Positions 22,180 through 33,702 of a stretch of DNA of 64,000 nucleotides are shown here, piece after piece. This stretch comes from Dryas octopetala (taxonomy: Eukaryota; Streptophyta; Magnoliopsida; Rosales; Rosaceae): positions 4,404,501 to 4,468,500 of the forward strand of contig OY992839.1 of the NCBI GenBank assembly GCA_963921425.1. Direction: 5' to 3'. The translations under genes were made by a program, and so were the position numbers. The notes under the pieces were generated by a model. That model saw only the letters and a program-made list of their open reading frames with translations. It was not told where the DNA came from and searched no databases. The first letter of the stretch is position 1, and every line of letters begins with the position of its first letter.

Positions 22180-24126
22180 CTACCAATAATCCCCACAAGA
22201 GCACACTCCATCTTGAAAATGATGGTATCGGATGGGGTCTCTTATCACAATAATTCTCTGCTCCATCTTTGCTATAAGTTTTGCAAACACATGACAGTCT
22301 CCACAAATCCTCAGGTTTTTCCTGATCCTAACAGTCTTTCCCTTTGACAAGCTCATCATACCAAAGACAATGGCCAACTTCTCACTGTGGTATAGAAGTG
22401 AAGCTTCCCTCTGTTCCCCCTCAAGATCTTGCAAAACAAAATTTGTGTCTGGAACATAACCCACTCCCATTAGTTTATCAATCAACAAGCTCAGCTGCCT
22501 ATTGATTTCTTCTATTTGTGGATGTGAGTCATCTCCCATAATAAAAGCATGAATCTGTTTATTCACTTCAATCCAACTACACCCTGGTTCTTTGGTAACT
22601 CCTCGAAGTCTCATGCTCTTCCTAACTTCTGCAACATCTTCCCATCTCTGAGAATTTGCATATATATTGGATAATAGTATGTAGGTTCCGGCATCATCAG
22701 GGTCCATTTTAAGAATTTGCTTGGCAGAATATATAGCTAGATCCACGTTCCGGTGAACCCTGCATGCTCCGAGCAAAGTCCTCCATGTCACTGCATCTGG
22801 TTCACATTCCATTTCTTCAATTAACCTTGCTGCCTCATCAAGCTTCCCAGCCCTTCCAAGAAGATCAATTACACAACCATAGTGCTCTCTTCCCGGATCA
22901 ATCCCAAAAAGCTGCTTCATATTCTGGAAGTAGTACCACCCATCTTCTATAAGTCCAGCATGACTACAAGCAAACAGAACCCCAAGAATTGTGATGTAGT
23001 TTGGTTTTGTCCCCGAAACTTTCATCTGCTCGAACAATCTCAGTGCCTCTTGGCTGAAACCATTTTGCGCTAGCCCTGCAATCATGGTGCTCCAAGAGAT
23101 TACATCCTTCTCCCCCATCCTGGTAAAAACAGAGTTCACGTCTTCCAAACTTCCACACTTGCAATACATATCCAGAAGTGCATTGTTCAGAATTAGATCT
23201 TGTCCATACTTTAATGCATGGACATGAACTTGTCTGCCCAATTCCAAAAGCGCTAACGCGGTGCAGGCTCTCAAAACACTCGTTAACGTGGACTCTTCAG
23301 CTGCAAAACCAGCCCTCTTCATCCTCATGAAAAGATTCAGAGCTTCATCACCATCACTGTTCTGAGCAAACGCCCCAATGATAGAGTTCCAAACCACCAA
23401 ATCACCAGTCACCATCTCGTTGAAAACGCTTAGTGCATCACGCACCTCACCCAATTTCGAGTAAACGTCAATGAGAGCACTCCGAACAAAGGTATCAGAT
23501 TCCAACCCAACTTTAATAATACTACAATGAAGCTGTTTGAGATTCAACAACCCGTGGCAAGCCCTCAAAACTGAAGAGTACGTGAAGCTATTGGGATCCA
23601 CACCTTCTCTAAGCATCAAAACCAAAGACTCCAAGGCCTTGTGGTTGAGCTTGGCATTAGAGTAAGCCGAAATCATAGTCGTCCACGAAACAACGTTTCT
23701 CTCAGGCATTTGGTCGAACAATGCCTGTGCTTCCTCCAGCAGAGCAAATTTCACATACATGTTGATAAAAATGTTGATTAAGAAGGTCTTGGGCTGGTAC
23801 CCATTTGAGAAAACGTGCTTGTGGACGAGCTTGCCCTGTTGAACAGCTCGACGGGCCAAGCAGCACTTGATGAGCTCCGAGTAGACGAGGGAGTCAGCCC
23901 AAAGTCCACGTCTTTGCATGGCTTCCATGGCTCTCATGGCTCTGGGGAGGTCTCTCTGATAGCAGAATTTGGTAAATTCTTCGACCAGAGTGGAGGAGGG
24001 TGGTGACTCGGCAACGTTAGCCGCAATGTGAGAGCAAGGACGGGACAGTGAGAGTGGTGGAAGTGTTTTGCAGTTCAACTTGGAGATGGAGATGGCTCTC
24101 ATTTTGAGAACAGAGTGAGTGACCAT
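22180..24126 (-). CDS. REME1: DYW-class PPR RNA-editing factor REME1
   Basis: Intronless, 648 residues. The N-terminus is Ser/Arg-rich without acids for about 35 residues, a mitochondrial targeting profile. LVEEFTKFCYQRDLPRAM and YSELIKCCLARRAV are followed by PLS-type PPR repeats (ALIDVYSKLGEVRDALSVF, NALLDMYCKCGSLEDV, WSTMIAGLAQNGFSQEALRLF), E/E+ motifs and a full DYW domain. The DYW domain keeps the cytidine-deaminase-like HSEK (in LLYHSEKLA), the CGDCH metal motif and the terminal CSCGDYW. Alignment from memory to Arabidopsis At2g03880 (REME1, mitochondrial C-to-U editing) is strong along the whole length, including HAFIMGDDSHPQIEE and GYVPDTNFVLQDLEGEQ. A second Met at residue 9 is an alternative start. 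It is divergent from the coiled-coil gene at 25081. Confidence 0.94.
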   Translation of the reverse strand: MVTHSVLKMRAISISKLNCKTLPPLSLSRPCSHIAANVAESPPSSTLVEEFTKFCYQRDLPRAMRAMEAMQRRGLWADSLVYSELIKCCLARRAVQQGKLVHKHVFSNGYQPKTFLINIFINMYVKFALLEEAQALFDQMPERNVVSWTTMISAYSNAKLNHKALESLVLMLREGVDPNSFTYSSVLRACHGLLNLKQLHCSIIKVGLESDTFVRSALIDVYSKLGEVRDALSVFNEMVTGDLVVWNSIIGAFAQNSDGDEALNLFMRMKRAGFAAEESTLTSVLRACTALALLELGRQVHVHALKYGQDLILNNALLDMYCKCGSLEDVNSVFTRMGEKDVISWSTMIAGLAQNGFSQEALRLFEQMKVSGTKPNYITILGVLFACSHAGLIEDGWYYFQNMKQLFGIDPGREHYGCVIDLLGRAGKLDEAARLIEEMECEPDAVTWRTLLGACRVHRNVDLAIYSAKQILKMDPDDAGTYILLSNIYANSQRWEDVAEVRKSMRLRGVTKEPGCSWIEVNKQIHAFIMGDDSHPQIEEINRQLSLLIDKLMGVGYVPDTNFVLQDLEGEQREASLLYHSEKLAIVFGMMSLSKGKTVRIRKNLRICGDCHVFAKLIAKMEQRIIVIRDPIRYHHFQDGVCSCGDYW

Positions 24127-25080
24127 GCATTGCTGTTTGGTATTTGCCGGGTATTCAGTGCTATACTTCCAAGGGGTTCAAACTTAACTTAGGGAGCTTC
24201 AAAAGCATTTCTCACATAACTATGCTTCCCTATAAAAGCACTTCTCATGTGTTTTTCTTCTAATTAACAATTGTGGTGAATAAAGAAATTATACTTGAAA
24301 TAGAAAAACTAAAATGTGGTAGTATATTTTAAAAATTAGACTTGAATAAAAAATTTAGAAGACATAGAAATTTTAATAAGGAAATAAGAAATGTGAGGGA
24401 CGGAGGTTTTTTTGATCAAGAAGAAGAAATACAAATTGCCACCTAAAATTTGGGGTCATCTCAAATTGTAATCGGAAAAAATAATCTAGGTTGTAGTCTA
24501 AATTAAATTTTATTGTAATGTTATATCTAAATTATAATTTCATTATTATCTCTGTCTTTTTAAGAGATAATTTCATCTTTTTAGAGATTTGGACACATTT
24601 TGTTCATTATTTTATTTGAATTTCATTTTGATATTTCTTACAAGAAGAAAATTCATACTTAGGTCTCATATTATAACAAATTTTTATTTCAAGTAGCAAA
24701 ATGATTTAAGGTTTTTTATATTTTCAATGCCAATGTAAAACGACTGCAATTTAGTTGGTATGACCGTATGACTGTATAAGTGTAAAAACCCCTATAAATA
24801 AATAGCACTACTACCATAGTGCAATCCAATAAAGAGGGACGCACCGTTTTAGTTACGAGAGAGTCGTCAAGTAGTGACCAAAATACAGACGTGGCAGCGA
24901 AGCAACAAAAGGTCCGAATACGTTTTGTCTCCTTCTTCGGCAATCGCCGCCCAACCGGAGCGTCCTGACTCTGACTGAGGCAGCAATCAGCAATCGTGTC
25001 GATGAGCGAATGAGTGAGTCAGAGATTGTGTTAGGGTTTATCTATCATTTAGATTTCTGAGCGTTTGAGATTGGTGGGAG
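24127..25080. promoter_or_regulatory. Divergent promoter region between REME1 and the coiled-coil gene
   Basis: 954 bp separate the two start codons. A CTATAAATA match at 24792-24800 is correctly oriented for the plus-strand gene and would give a 5' UTR of about 250 bp. No TATA element is obvious for REME1, as is common for PPR genes. The middle is AT-rich without other recognisable features. Confidence 0.45.
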
Positions 25081-26072
25081 ATGTCTCTGAGAATCAAAGT
25101 GGTGGTGGACAAGTTCGTGGATGAGCTCAAGGAAGCTTTGGAGGCCGATATTCAAGACCGAAACATGAAGGAGAGAGAGATGCAGAGCTACATCGAAGAG
25201 CGCGAACGCGAAGTCGCCGAGCGCGAAGCTGCTTGGAAGGCCGAGCTCTCTCGCCGCGAGGTACTGTTCCTATTCACAATCCCATTTTCTTGATTGAATT
25301 TAATTTTGTCGTACTGGGTTTTTTGTTTTGTTTTAGGGTTTACATTATCAAATACCCTGTCTTTTTTTGTTTGATTTAAGAACCCAATGGAGTTTCAATT
25401 TTTTGTTACTGTAGAAATGCAAAGGCACAAATTTCTGTTGAATTTAGTATTGCATTGGATAGTTAAGCAATCACAAATTTGCTCAATTTTATGCAATTAT
25501 TACTTCTTCTTTTTTTTTTTTTTTCTTTTTTTTTATTGTTGAATGCAACCTTACCAAGTTCACATCAAACTGGGTTCTTCTCATTCTTGATGCCCATGTT
25601 GCTTTTCAACAATGCCCAGCAACTTCTCTTGCTATTATCTGACTTAAATGCTAAGTGGGTATAAAAAAAATCAATGCCAGATTTTTAATTTGCAGTCTGC
25701 TTATGAACATAAGTTTTTCTCTGCTTAGCTGTGTAGTTTTTTGTATGTTGATTACATATCAATAGTGATTCTGTACTGGTCTAGACTAGAGTTATTTATG
25801 TATGCTTGCAAGTGCAAATTTATCAGACATTGAAATCTAAATGGAAATGATGCACAACTGTTTTATGGTTTAGCCTCATGAACATTATTTTGTCACAGGC
25901 AGAGATTGCCAGACAAGAAGCGAGGCTGAAAATAGAGAAAGAAAACCTCGAGAAAGAGAAAAGTGTTTTAATGGGAACTGCATCGAATCAAGATAACCAA
26001 GATGGAGCTCTCGAAATCACTGTTAGCGGCGAAAAGTACCGGTGTCTCAGGTTTGCAAAGGCAAAGAAATGA
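25081..26072 (+). CDS. Small conserved coiled-coil protein, function unknown
   Basis: Two exons, 25081-25260 and 25899-26072, join in phase 0 to give 117 residues. Residues about 10-90 are a highly charged, almost unbroken helix (ELKEALEADIQDRNMKERE, YIEEREREVAEREAAW, EIARQEARLKIEKENLEKEK) predicted to form a coiled coil. The C-terminal tail is compact and conserved: DGALEITVSGEKYRCLRF then AKAKK. I recall near-identical proteins across dicots, so it is a real gene, but I know no function. Only one transcript unit is needed; the ATG is in frame with the helix and has a purine at -3. Confidence 0.85.
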
Positions 26073-27885
26073 GGCATTAAAAAGAAGGGTGAAAAAAGGA
26101 GCTACATACATTGCCTTGGGCCTTTGATTATTGTTTGATGTTCTACTTGCTTGGCCATTTTGCAAACTTCATTCTTTGTATGAATCCTTCAATTCTGTAT
26201 ATCCTGGCATGTCATTGCAACAAATGCCCCAAGTCTTGTCATTTGTTTTGTTTCAATAGAGTAAGCAGGGTTTTGGGTTCTAGGAAACATGTTATGATTG
26301 CTTCTTCACCTCATGATACCTTGATCTCCATATCTGATAATTAGTATTTAGTGAAGTTGGAAAGTCTTTGACTACATGATTGTTTAACTGATTCCTTGAT
26401 TGTTGTAACATATTGCAAGTTACGTTGTTTCGGATGGAGATGGTTGAAGTCTTGAAGACAATCTTGTCACTCTTATGTATCTTCCCAAGTATGGTTTTTT
26501 TAGGCCTAAGTATGGTTTGATCATCTGTTTTGGGTCATCTTGTTATAAAATAATTTAATGTATTAATTTATTATTAAATAATGCACTTTTAATAGTTTTG
26601 TTAAACAAGTGATATTTTTAGACTATTTCACCAAAACTCGGGAAGGCAACCTATAAAAAAGAGTTAACATATAAAATTAATACTTATTATATGCTTAAAG
26701 ATAATAAAAAAAGGTTATTGTGACAACCGACTAATTGACCCACCTACGGCTTATCTCGTATGAATTCATTGTAATTGTAAAATTTAGAGTACATTACAAC
26801 TTACACTCCCGAGATTTGGGAGGTTTCATAACTTGCACCCTATAGTTTTAATTTTTTCAATTTAGTACTTAATGTTTTGATTTATTTATAATTGACGAAT
26901 GTCAACTGTCCGACTATCTAATTAGACATTAATTGATAATATGACAGTTGTGAGTCTCATATTTTGTTGACTTGTAACTTGTAAGGTTGAACGACCTCTT
27001 AGACTGCCTTATAATAAGTGCTTTAGTAGTTTAATATGAATTTTTGGTTTTTGAACGACTTCCAAAAATCCATATCAAACTTAATGTATTAAAACTGCAT
27101 AAGCAAATAGGTCATTGGCCTGAATATGTTGGCAAAAATGTGGGACCTGCAACTGTCAAGTCATCAATTAACGTATATTTAGACAATCAAAAATATGGCA
27201 GCAGTCAATTATAAGTAAATTAAAACGTTAGATATTAAATTGAAAAAATTGAAACTATAGGGTGCAAATTGTAAAATACCCCAAACATCAGGGGTGTAAA
27301 TTATAATTTGCTCTAAAATTTAACATTGGTTATTTCAAACCTATGTGAAATATGCAGTTGTTAGAGTAGTACACCATTCCCCCTTTCATGTTCACAAAAT
27401 CTATATACATTTTTTAAATGGATAATGAGATCATTGCCAACAAAAATTGGGTAAAGAGATTTATTTTTCTGATAAATGGTAAAAGAGAAGGAAACTCAAA
27501 ATGATCGATCCGAGAATACATCAAATCTATCCAAATTTGTACTATATTTATCAACTTCATTGTCAATTTATTTTGAAATAAAAATAAATAAACTTCATTA
27601 TTCTTCTTAAAAAAAAAAAAAACTTCATTATCAATAATCAATTAAAAAACATGCTTCAATATCTTTAAATAAAAAAATAATAGAAAGCTATAGGGTTCAG
27701 TTGACCCCACTCCCCCCACTATGTCTTCGCCATTGGGGAGGGAGTTAACGACAGTTATAATTCCTCCAAAAATCAGAGAGTCGAGTGACCCTTTATGAAT
27801 CTTGAATAAAAATGACCCACACTCACACTCAGAACTGCAAATAAGCAGAAGCCAGGAGTGAAAGATAACATCAAGCATTTCTATA
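26073..27885. other. Intergenic region containing a MULE-type foldback element
   Basis: The 3' flank of the coiled-coil gene runs to about 26500, then AT-rich DNA and the 26787-27313 element. Reading frames at 27414-27995 on the minus strand are A/T-rich and overlap the promoter of the polygalacturonase; I do not support them as genes. Confidence 0.6.
26787..27313. mobile_element. Mutator-like foldback MITE with perfect 9-bp target duplication
   Basis: 527 bp. The left arm (GAGTACATTACAACTTACAC, then TTGCACCCTATAGTTT and TTTTTTCAATTTA) matches the reverse complement of the right arm (ends ATTTGCTC) for about 200 bp. It is flanked by TAAAATTTA at 26778-26786 and 27314-27322, 9/9 identical. 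There is no coding capacity. A 9-bp duplication and long inverted arms fit a non-autonomous Mutator-like element. Confidence 0.9.
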
Positions 27886-29853
27886 ATGGGCAACATGAGC
27901 CTTGAGTACTTGGATGTTAGATTGCTCTTAGTGCTGTCCATGTTTTGCTTTAATGGTGTTTGTGGCAGAGCAGGTTCAGGCTTGGATAGTATCAAAGTAG
28001 ATCACAAGGCCAAGAGCTCTTGTTTTTTCAATGTGAAGAGCTTTGGTGCCCAAGCAGATGGTCAAACTGATGACAGCAATGTTGGATCTCAATGCTTTCT
28101 TCCCTGCTCTTTATACTTTCTTTCCTGTGCTTTTCTAGCATTAATCTTTCAAATTCAAAAAACCCTTTTCTTAAAGTTTCTAATTTAAGTTGATGGGTGA
28201 ATTTAATGTAATGGATTTTTCAGATAACATGAGACTTAGTCATTACTGGCTCTTTACGACCTGAAAACTGAGCTTCATAATTAAGCATATATGCTTGTAT
28301 TTTGTAACACTAGTACATAGTGTAGTTTTAGCTCTATTTTGACAAGGACATAGTAATGGTGCTTGTAATTGCAGGCCTTCATAGCAGCATGGAAGGAGGC
28401 ATGTCAGTCCAAAGGTAGAGTACACCTTATAATACCAAAGGGGACATACATGATTGGCCCTCTTAAATTTTCAGGCCCCTGCCTAAATGTGTCTTCTCTG
28501 ACTGTTCATGTAAAGGCAAGACCATATATGATCTCCATCTACTTCATTGTTACAGTACCAAGACATTTTCTGGTGACTGATTTTGAGAAATGAATTACTA
28601 GCAGGGTTATCTGAAGGCCACAACAGACTTGTACAAGTATGGATTTGGTGGTGGTTGGGTTGAATTTGCATGGATGAAAGGGCTAACCTTGACTGGAGGT
28701 GGAACCTTTGATGGCCAAGGTGCTCAAGCCTGGCCTCACAATAAGTGCCTCACAGACACCAACTGCAAACTTCTTCCAACTGTATGCTCCACAGCTTGCT
28801 ATCTTTCTGTTCTTTTAGCTCAATATGTTTTCAATTTTACATAGGTAAGGTTACTGCTATATCTTCATAACCATCTAATTCATTTTCACCTTCTCAGAAT
28901 TTGAAATTTGTGGCAATGAACAAGACAGTCATCCGAGGCTTAACTTCAGTGAACAGCAAGTTCTTTCACATAGCTCTTGTGGAATGCCACAACTTCAAAG
29001 GCAGTAAACTCAAGATTTTAGCCCCTGCATCAAGTCCCAACACTGATGGCATCCACATCGAACGAAGCTCGAGTGTCTACTTCTCTCTATCCCACATTGC
29101 TACTGGTGATGACTGCATCTCAGTTGGACAAGGAAACTCTCAGGTCACCATAACAAGCATCACTTGTGGACCTGGTCATGGCATCAGGTACTAATTTCAA
29201 ACTCTATATTGGTGCTGCCTCTCTATCAATTCAATGAAAAAAAAAGTACTGTATGAAGCTAATTATGACAATCTGATTAATCTGTATGTTGGGGTACATG
29301 TTGATGATGATTATAGTGTGGGAAGTTTAGGAAGATATCCAAATGAAGGAGATGTTAGTGGACTTGTTGTGAGAGACTGCACCATGACAGGAACTATGAA
29401 TGGTATTAGGATTAAGACATGGGCTAACTCTCCAGGCAGCAGTGCAGCCACCAACATGACCTTCAAGAACATTGTCATGAACAACGTGACCAATCCGATT
29501 ATAATCGACCAGTCCTATTGTCCATTCACATCTTGCACTTCAAAGGTAACCAAAATGCAGTTATGAAAGTTCAAACACATTTCTGATTTGCGTTTTAGGC
29601 TCTCATGCACATATAAAAACTTCAGGAACCATCCAGAGTGAAGCTGAGTGACATATACTTCAAGAACATAAGAGGGACCTCATCATCTGAAGTAGCAGTG
29701 GCACTTCAATGCAGCAAAGGGATCCCATGCCAGAATATTTACCTTGAAAATGTTCACTTGGACTTGTCAACAGGGAAGAAACAAGCAACTTCAACATGCA
29801 GTAATGTTAAAGCTAAATTCATTGGCACCCAAATTCCACCACCATGTACTTAG
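27886..29853 (+). CDS. Polygalacturonase (GH28), secreted
   Basis: Hydrolyses alpha-1,4-galacturonan in pectin in the apoplast. Six exons (27886-28080, 28375-28515, 28605-28781, 28898-29187, 29317-29545, 29626-29853) give 419 residues, normal for the family. A signal peptide covers about residues 1-28, followed by the pectin-lyase-fold entry VKSFGAQADGQTDDSNAF. All GH28 motifs are intact: SPNTDGIH (D221), GDDC (D242, D243), CGPGHGIS (H265) and RIKTW (299-303), so it should be active. The C-terminal Cys pairs (CPFTSC, CSKGIPC) fit exo- or clade-type plant enzymes; I cannot tell exo from endo. Met 4 at 27895 is an alternative start. Intron 2 most likely begins with GC at 28516; a GT 6 bp upstream would delete two residues. 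Confidence 0.94.
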
Positions 29854-30855
29854 TTGTTCACTTGTTAGGTGGATTACCGAGGTCCTATTAGTTTCCACTT
29901 GAAAATTACTGATGTTGGATTGAAATGCTGTTTCAGGAACTCTGCACTAACATGAAGAATTTTGAGTTTTTCTGGTGACTGATTATCTTTAGATCTGTGC
30001 TAGGCTGCTAGCAAAGACAATGAGATGAACATACTTTTGTGTCAAATATATTTTAAACTAAAATATAAGGCCTAATGATTAGACCTATAACAAAGCAGCA
30101 GTAATAACACAACATCATCTTTTTGTTTTTTAACAAACTTATTGTACAATATCAAAGAATTTTTGAAGTTAACTTTGTTGTTTGAGTATGCTGTGAATAA
30201 TAGGAAGTGTTTAGGTACACTCAAGGTGCATAAGTTATGTAAAGCATCTTATCACCATCTGATGAAAAAGAAGGGTGCATATGTTATGCAAACCTATCAT
30301 ATCATATGATAAAATAGTAAAAGAAAAGAAAAATTGAGCTGATGGTAGCAAGCTTTATAAGATACGAATATACCCTTTTGTTTTTAATAAAGAATGATAT
30401 CTATTATAAAAATATCTAGAGTTTTAATTGTAGAATACTAGAGCATCAATACTGTCACAAATGTATAACTTCTCAAAAATCAATGCGATCGAATGTTTAA
30501 TAAAGGGTCTATAATTTTAGTGATTGAGAGTATTTATCTGTGTACTCTCAGATATCAACTTTAAGTTCATCCCATAAAATATTTGATAAAAAAAATACGT
30601 GGTCTCTTTGTTATGGCCTTTAAAATAAATATGTGAATTGAGTAAAAAAAATATAGTGAATGAAAAATAATTTGGAAAAAAAAAAAAACAATATTGAGTA
30701 GCAGATTCAGATTGTAGTATTGTTTTCTTTTCTTTTTTTGGTCTCCTCGTCTTCATTCCCACACGCATTGTCGCTTTTGTTCAGTTGTCGTGTGTGTGTA
30801 TAAAACGACGACGGAGAAGCAACAAGTTGAAATCGGAGAGAAGAAGAAGACGAAG
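29854..30855. other. Intergenic region with promoter of the DUF89 phosphatase
   Basis: AT-rich, no genes. A TATAAAA at 30799-30805 lies 51 bp upstream of the next start codon and is a good core promoter candidate, implying a very short 5' UTR of about 25 bp. A/T-rich possible polyadenylation signals for the polygalacturonase lie near 30055. Confidence 0.55.
30799..30805 (+). promoter_or_regulatory. TATA box of the DUF89 phosphatase gene
   Basis: TATAAAA, 51 bp upstream of the ATG at 30856 and in the only AT-rich stretch of an otherwise purine-rich leader. Confidence 0.5.
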
Positions 30856-33528
30856 ATGGAGAGCGCTTCAGAATTGGTTGCATTTCCATTGCTGACGACA
30901 CCGATCGAATCCAACTACAGAGCCTCCACCATCCCCTACAGGTTCCCCTCCGACAATCCTCGGAAGCCAACCCCGACTGAGCTCGCTTGGATCGACCTCT
31001 TCCTCAACTCCATCCCCTCCTTCAAGTAATCACTCTGAGTATTCATCACCATCTTCATCATCAACTTCACAATCCCTAATTACCCACTTCGTTTTCTTAA
31101 TCAATTTGATTGATTTGGGGCAGGAAACGAGCTGAGACTGATGCTTCAGTGCCCGATGCTCCGGTTAAAGCTGAGAAATTTGCTCAGAGGTAGAGTGTAC
31201 TGATTGTTTGTGGTGGTTTGTGAGGTAGGTTTTTTTAAATGTCTGTAATGCGTTTGTGTTTTTTACTGTGAAAGGTATGCTGAAATACTCGAGGACTTGA
31301 AGAAGGACCCTGAAAGTCACGGTGGCCCGCCTGATTGCGTTGTAAGCACAAAATTTAGTTTAATCTAATTACTTACCACTTGGGTGTTGCATTGCAATTT
31401 GCGAGCACAAAATTAATTTCCTTTTTTGTTGGGGTTGAATTGTACTGTAGCTTCTTTGCAGACTTCGTGAGCAAATCCTTAGGGAGTTGGGGTTCCAAGA
31501 TATATTCAAGAAAGTCAAGGTGGGTGCTTTTTTAGCTGATATGTAATACTTTCCTTCCCAGTTGATTGTGTAATTTATTGACTCAGAGTTTCGAAATGTG
31601 ATCAAACACTTCAGGATGAAGAGAATGCAAAGGCCATATCCCTATTTGAGAATGTAGTGGATCTTAATGATGCTATTGAAGATGAAGGCAAGCGTTTAGA
31701 GAATTTGGTTAGGGGAATATTTGCTGGAAACATCTTTGATCTTGGTTCTGCACAGGTATGCAATTTTCGAATTTTGTGTCTAACAGGTTGTCTACTTGTC
31801 AAAGAACTAGCAGTAATATTTGATACCCAACTAAGCCTTACTTCCCCACTACAGTAGTTGGATTTAGTAGCATCAAAGTTTACATGTGAACTTATGTCAT
31901 ATTAATTCTTGAGAATGTGCATTATAATATGGTTGTTGTAACACAAGTGCTCAAGAGATACTTCATTTCTACAAGTGCTTTTAGTGGCAGTTACTTGACA
32001 TTTACTGTTTTATATATCTTGAAGCTTGCAGAAGTTTTCTCAAAGGATGGCATGTCCTTTTTAGCTAGTTGTCAAAACCTTGTCCCTCGACCTTGGGTTA
32101 TCGATGACTTGGACGCTTTCAAAGTGAAATGGAGCAAGAAATCTTGGAAAAAGGCAAGTTTCATGTGTATGCTATAATAGATATCTCTGGAAGAAGTTAT
32201 GCCATTATGTATGCTTCTTATGTATTAACCAATTATCCTTTTTGTGTCTTCACAGGCTGTTATATTTGTTGACAATTCTGGTGCAGATATTATTTTGGGT
32301 ATTTTGCCATTTGCAAGAGAGTTACTCCGGCGTGGGACACAGGTTTGCAGTTAGATCTGGTTTCTCATGTGCAATACATATGATTCTTATGGCAGAAAGC
32401 CAAGAAGTTTTTTAAAATAATCCTTTTCCAAAGCCAAATATTTAGTATTATTTAGCATGCGTTTCTAAAGTTACACCATCTCCCTGCCATATTGCAACAG
32501 GAAATGAAATGTCATTATGAGTGCTGGTGTCTTTTCCTTTTCCATAAATTTTAAATTGCTTTCACGAGGGCTCTTTGAATGAGTTGCCTTATGAAACCTC
32601 TTTTTTTTTTTCTTTCACATGCTTACCTTTCTGATTATGCAGGTTGTGTTGGCAGCTAATGACTTGCCTGCAATCAATGATGTAACTTACCCTGAACTAG
32701 TTGAAATAATATCTAAGGTAATAGCAAACTTTAGAATTTTGTTTATGCAAAATCATTGTTGATTCTGATATTATAAGTGGAAATTTACCAGTTGAAGGAC
32801 AAAAAGGGGCAGCTCAAGGGTGTTGATACTTCAAATCTGTACATTGCCAATTCTGGTAATGATTTGCCGGTAAGGGAATGGAAGTTGTTATTTTTTTGTC
32901 ACATGTTGAATTGATGTGAGTTTGCTACAGGATTATCACTATTGCTACAACTGTATAACATTAGCCTTCTTGGCTTCTCAATTCCTTGCAGGTTATTGAT
33001 CTTACATGCGTGTCACAAGAGCTTGCCTACCTGGCCAGTGACGCAGACCTAGTTATTTTGGAAGGGATGGTAAACACCAGGAACCTTTCTTGGATTCTTA
33101 CTAGCATTGGCTCTTACTTAAAAAATTGAACTGATTACTTTATGTCTAAGACCAAGTTACGTGTAGATTAAAATTGAAAGTGGGAACATCTATAGACTCT
33201 GTTGAATATTTAAAATGACAGTCTCCATCATTTTTATATAATTTATATTGCTTTTCACAGGGTCGTGGGATAGAGACAAATCTTTATGCGCAATTTAAGT
33301 GTGATTCCCTTAAGATTGGAATGGTAATGTTTCTACTAGAATTATTATTGATTGTGACGATTAGTTAAGTTGGTGAGCATTCCTTTCTGCATTATGTTAA
33401 TCTTGTGCAACTTCTGTTTCCTTCTCCCCCTGTCTTTATTACAGGTGAAGCATGCAGAGGTTGCCCAGTTTCTAGGAGGACGGCTTTATGATTGCGTCTT
33501 CAAATACAATGAAGTACTTTTGAGTTGA
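30856..33528 (+). CDS. DUF89 damage-control phosphatase (At2g17340-like)
   Basis: Metal-dependent phosphatase of the DUF89/ARMT1-like family, thought to remove damaged or unwanted phosphometabolites such as oxidised 4'-phosphopantetheine. Twelve exons: 30856-31025, 31124-31189, 31275-31341, 31451-31519, 31615-31755, 32025-32153, 32256-32342, 32643-32717, 32792-32869, 32992-33069, 33261-33323, 33445-33528. They yield 368 residues, the family length. The metal site is FVDNSGADI (D220, N221, D225), with [11 protein letters not shown] and later [16 protein letters not shown]. The N-terminus [13 protein letters not shown] and the block [17 protein letters not shown] match the Arabidopsis protein closely. 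No targeting signal: cytosolic. The intron after exon 6 starts with GC (AAG|GCAAGT). The closely spaced TATA box and ATG suggest a short leader. Confidence 0.95.
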
Positions 33529-33702
33529 TAATGTTGATTCTTGTCTGTACTCCTAACACAGTAACACAGTTTATTCTAAGTCCTTCAGTACATGGAGTAT
33601 TAGGTCTTCTTAGCGACTGGGAAGAACTTACATATTTCCAACTTTGAAAGTCAGCCCTCTTGATAATAATAAACATGGCAATTTATTCTCACATACATGT
33701 GG

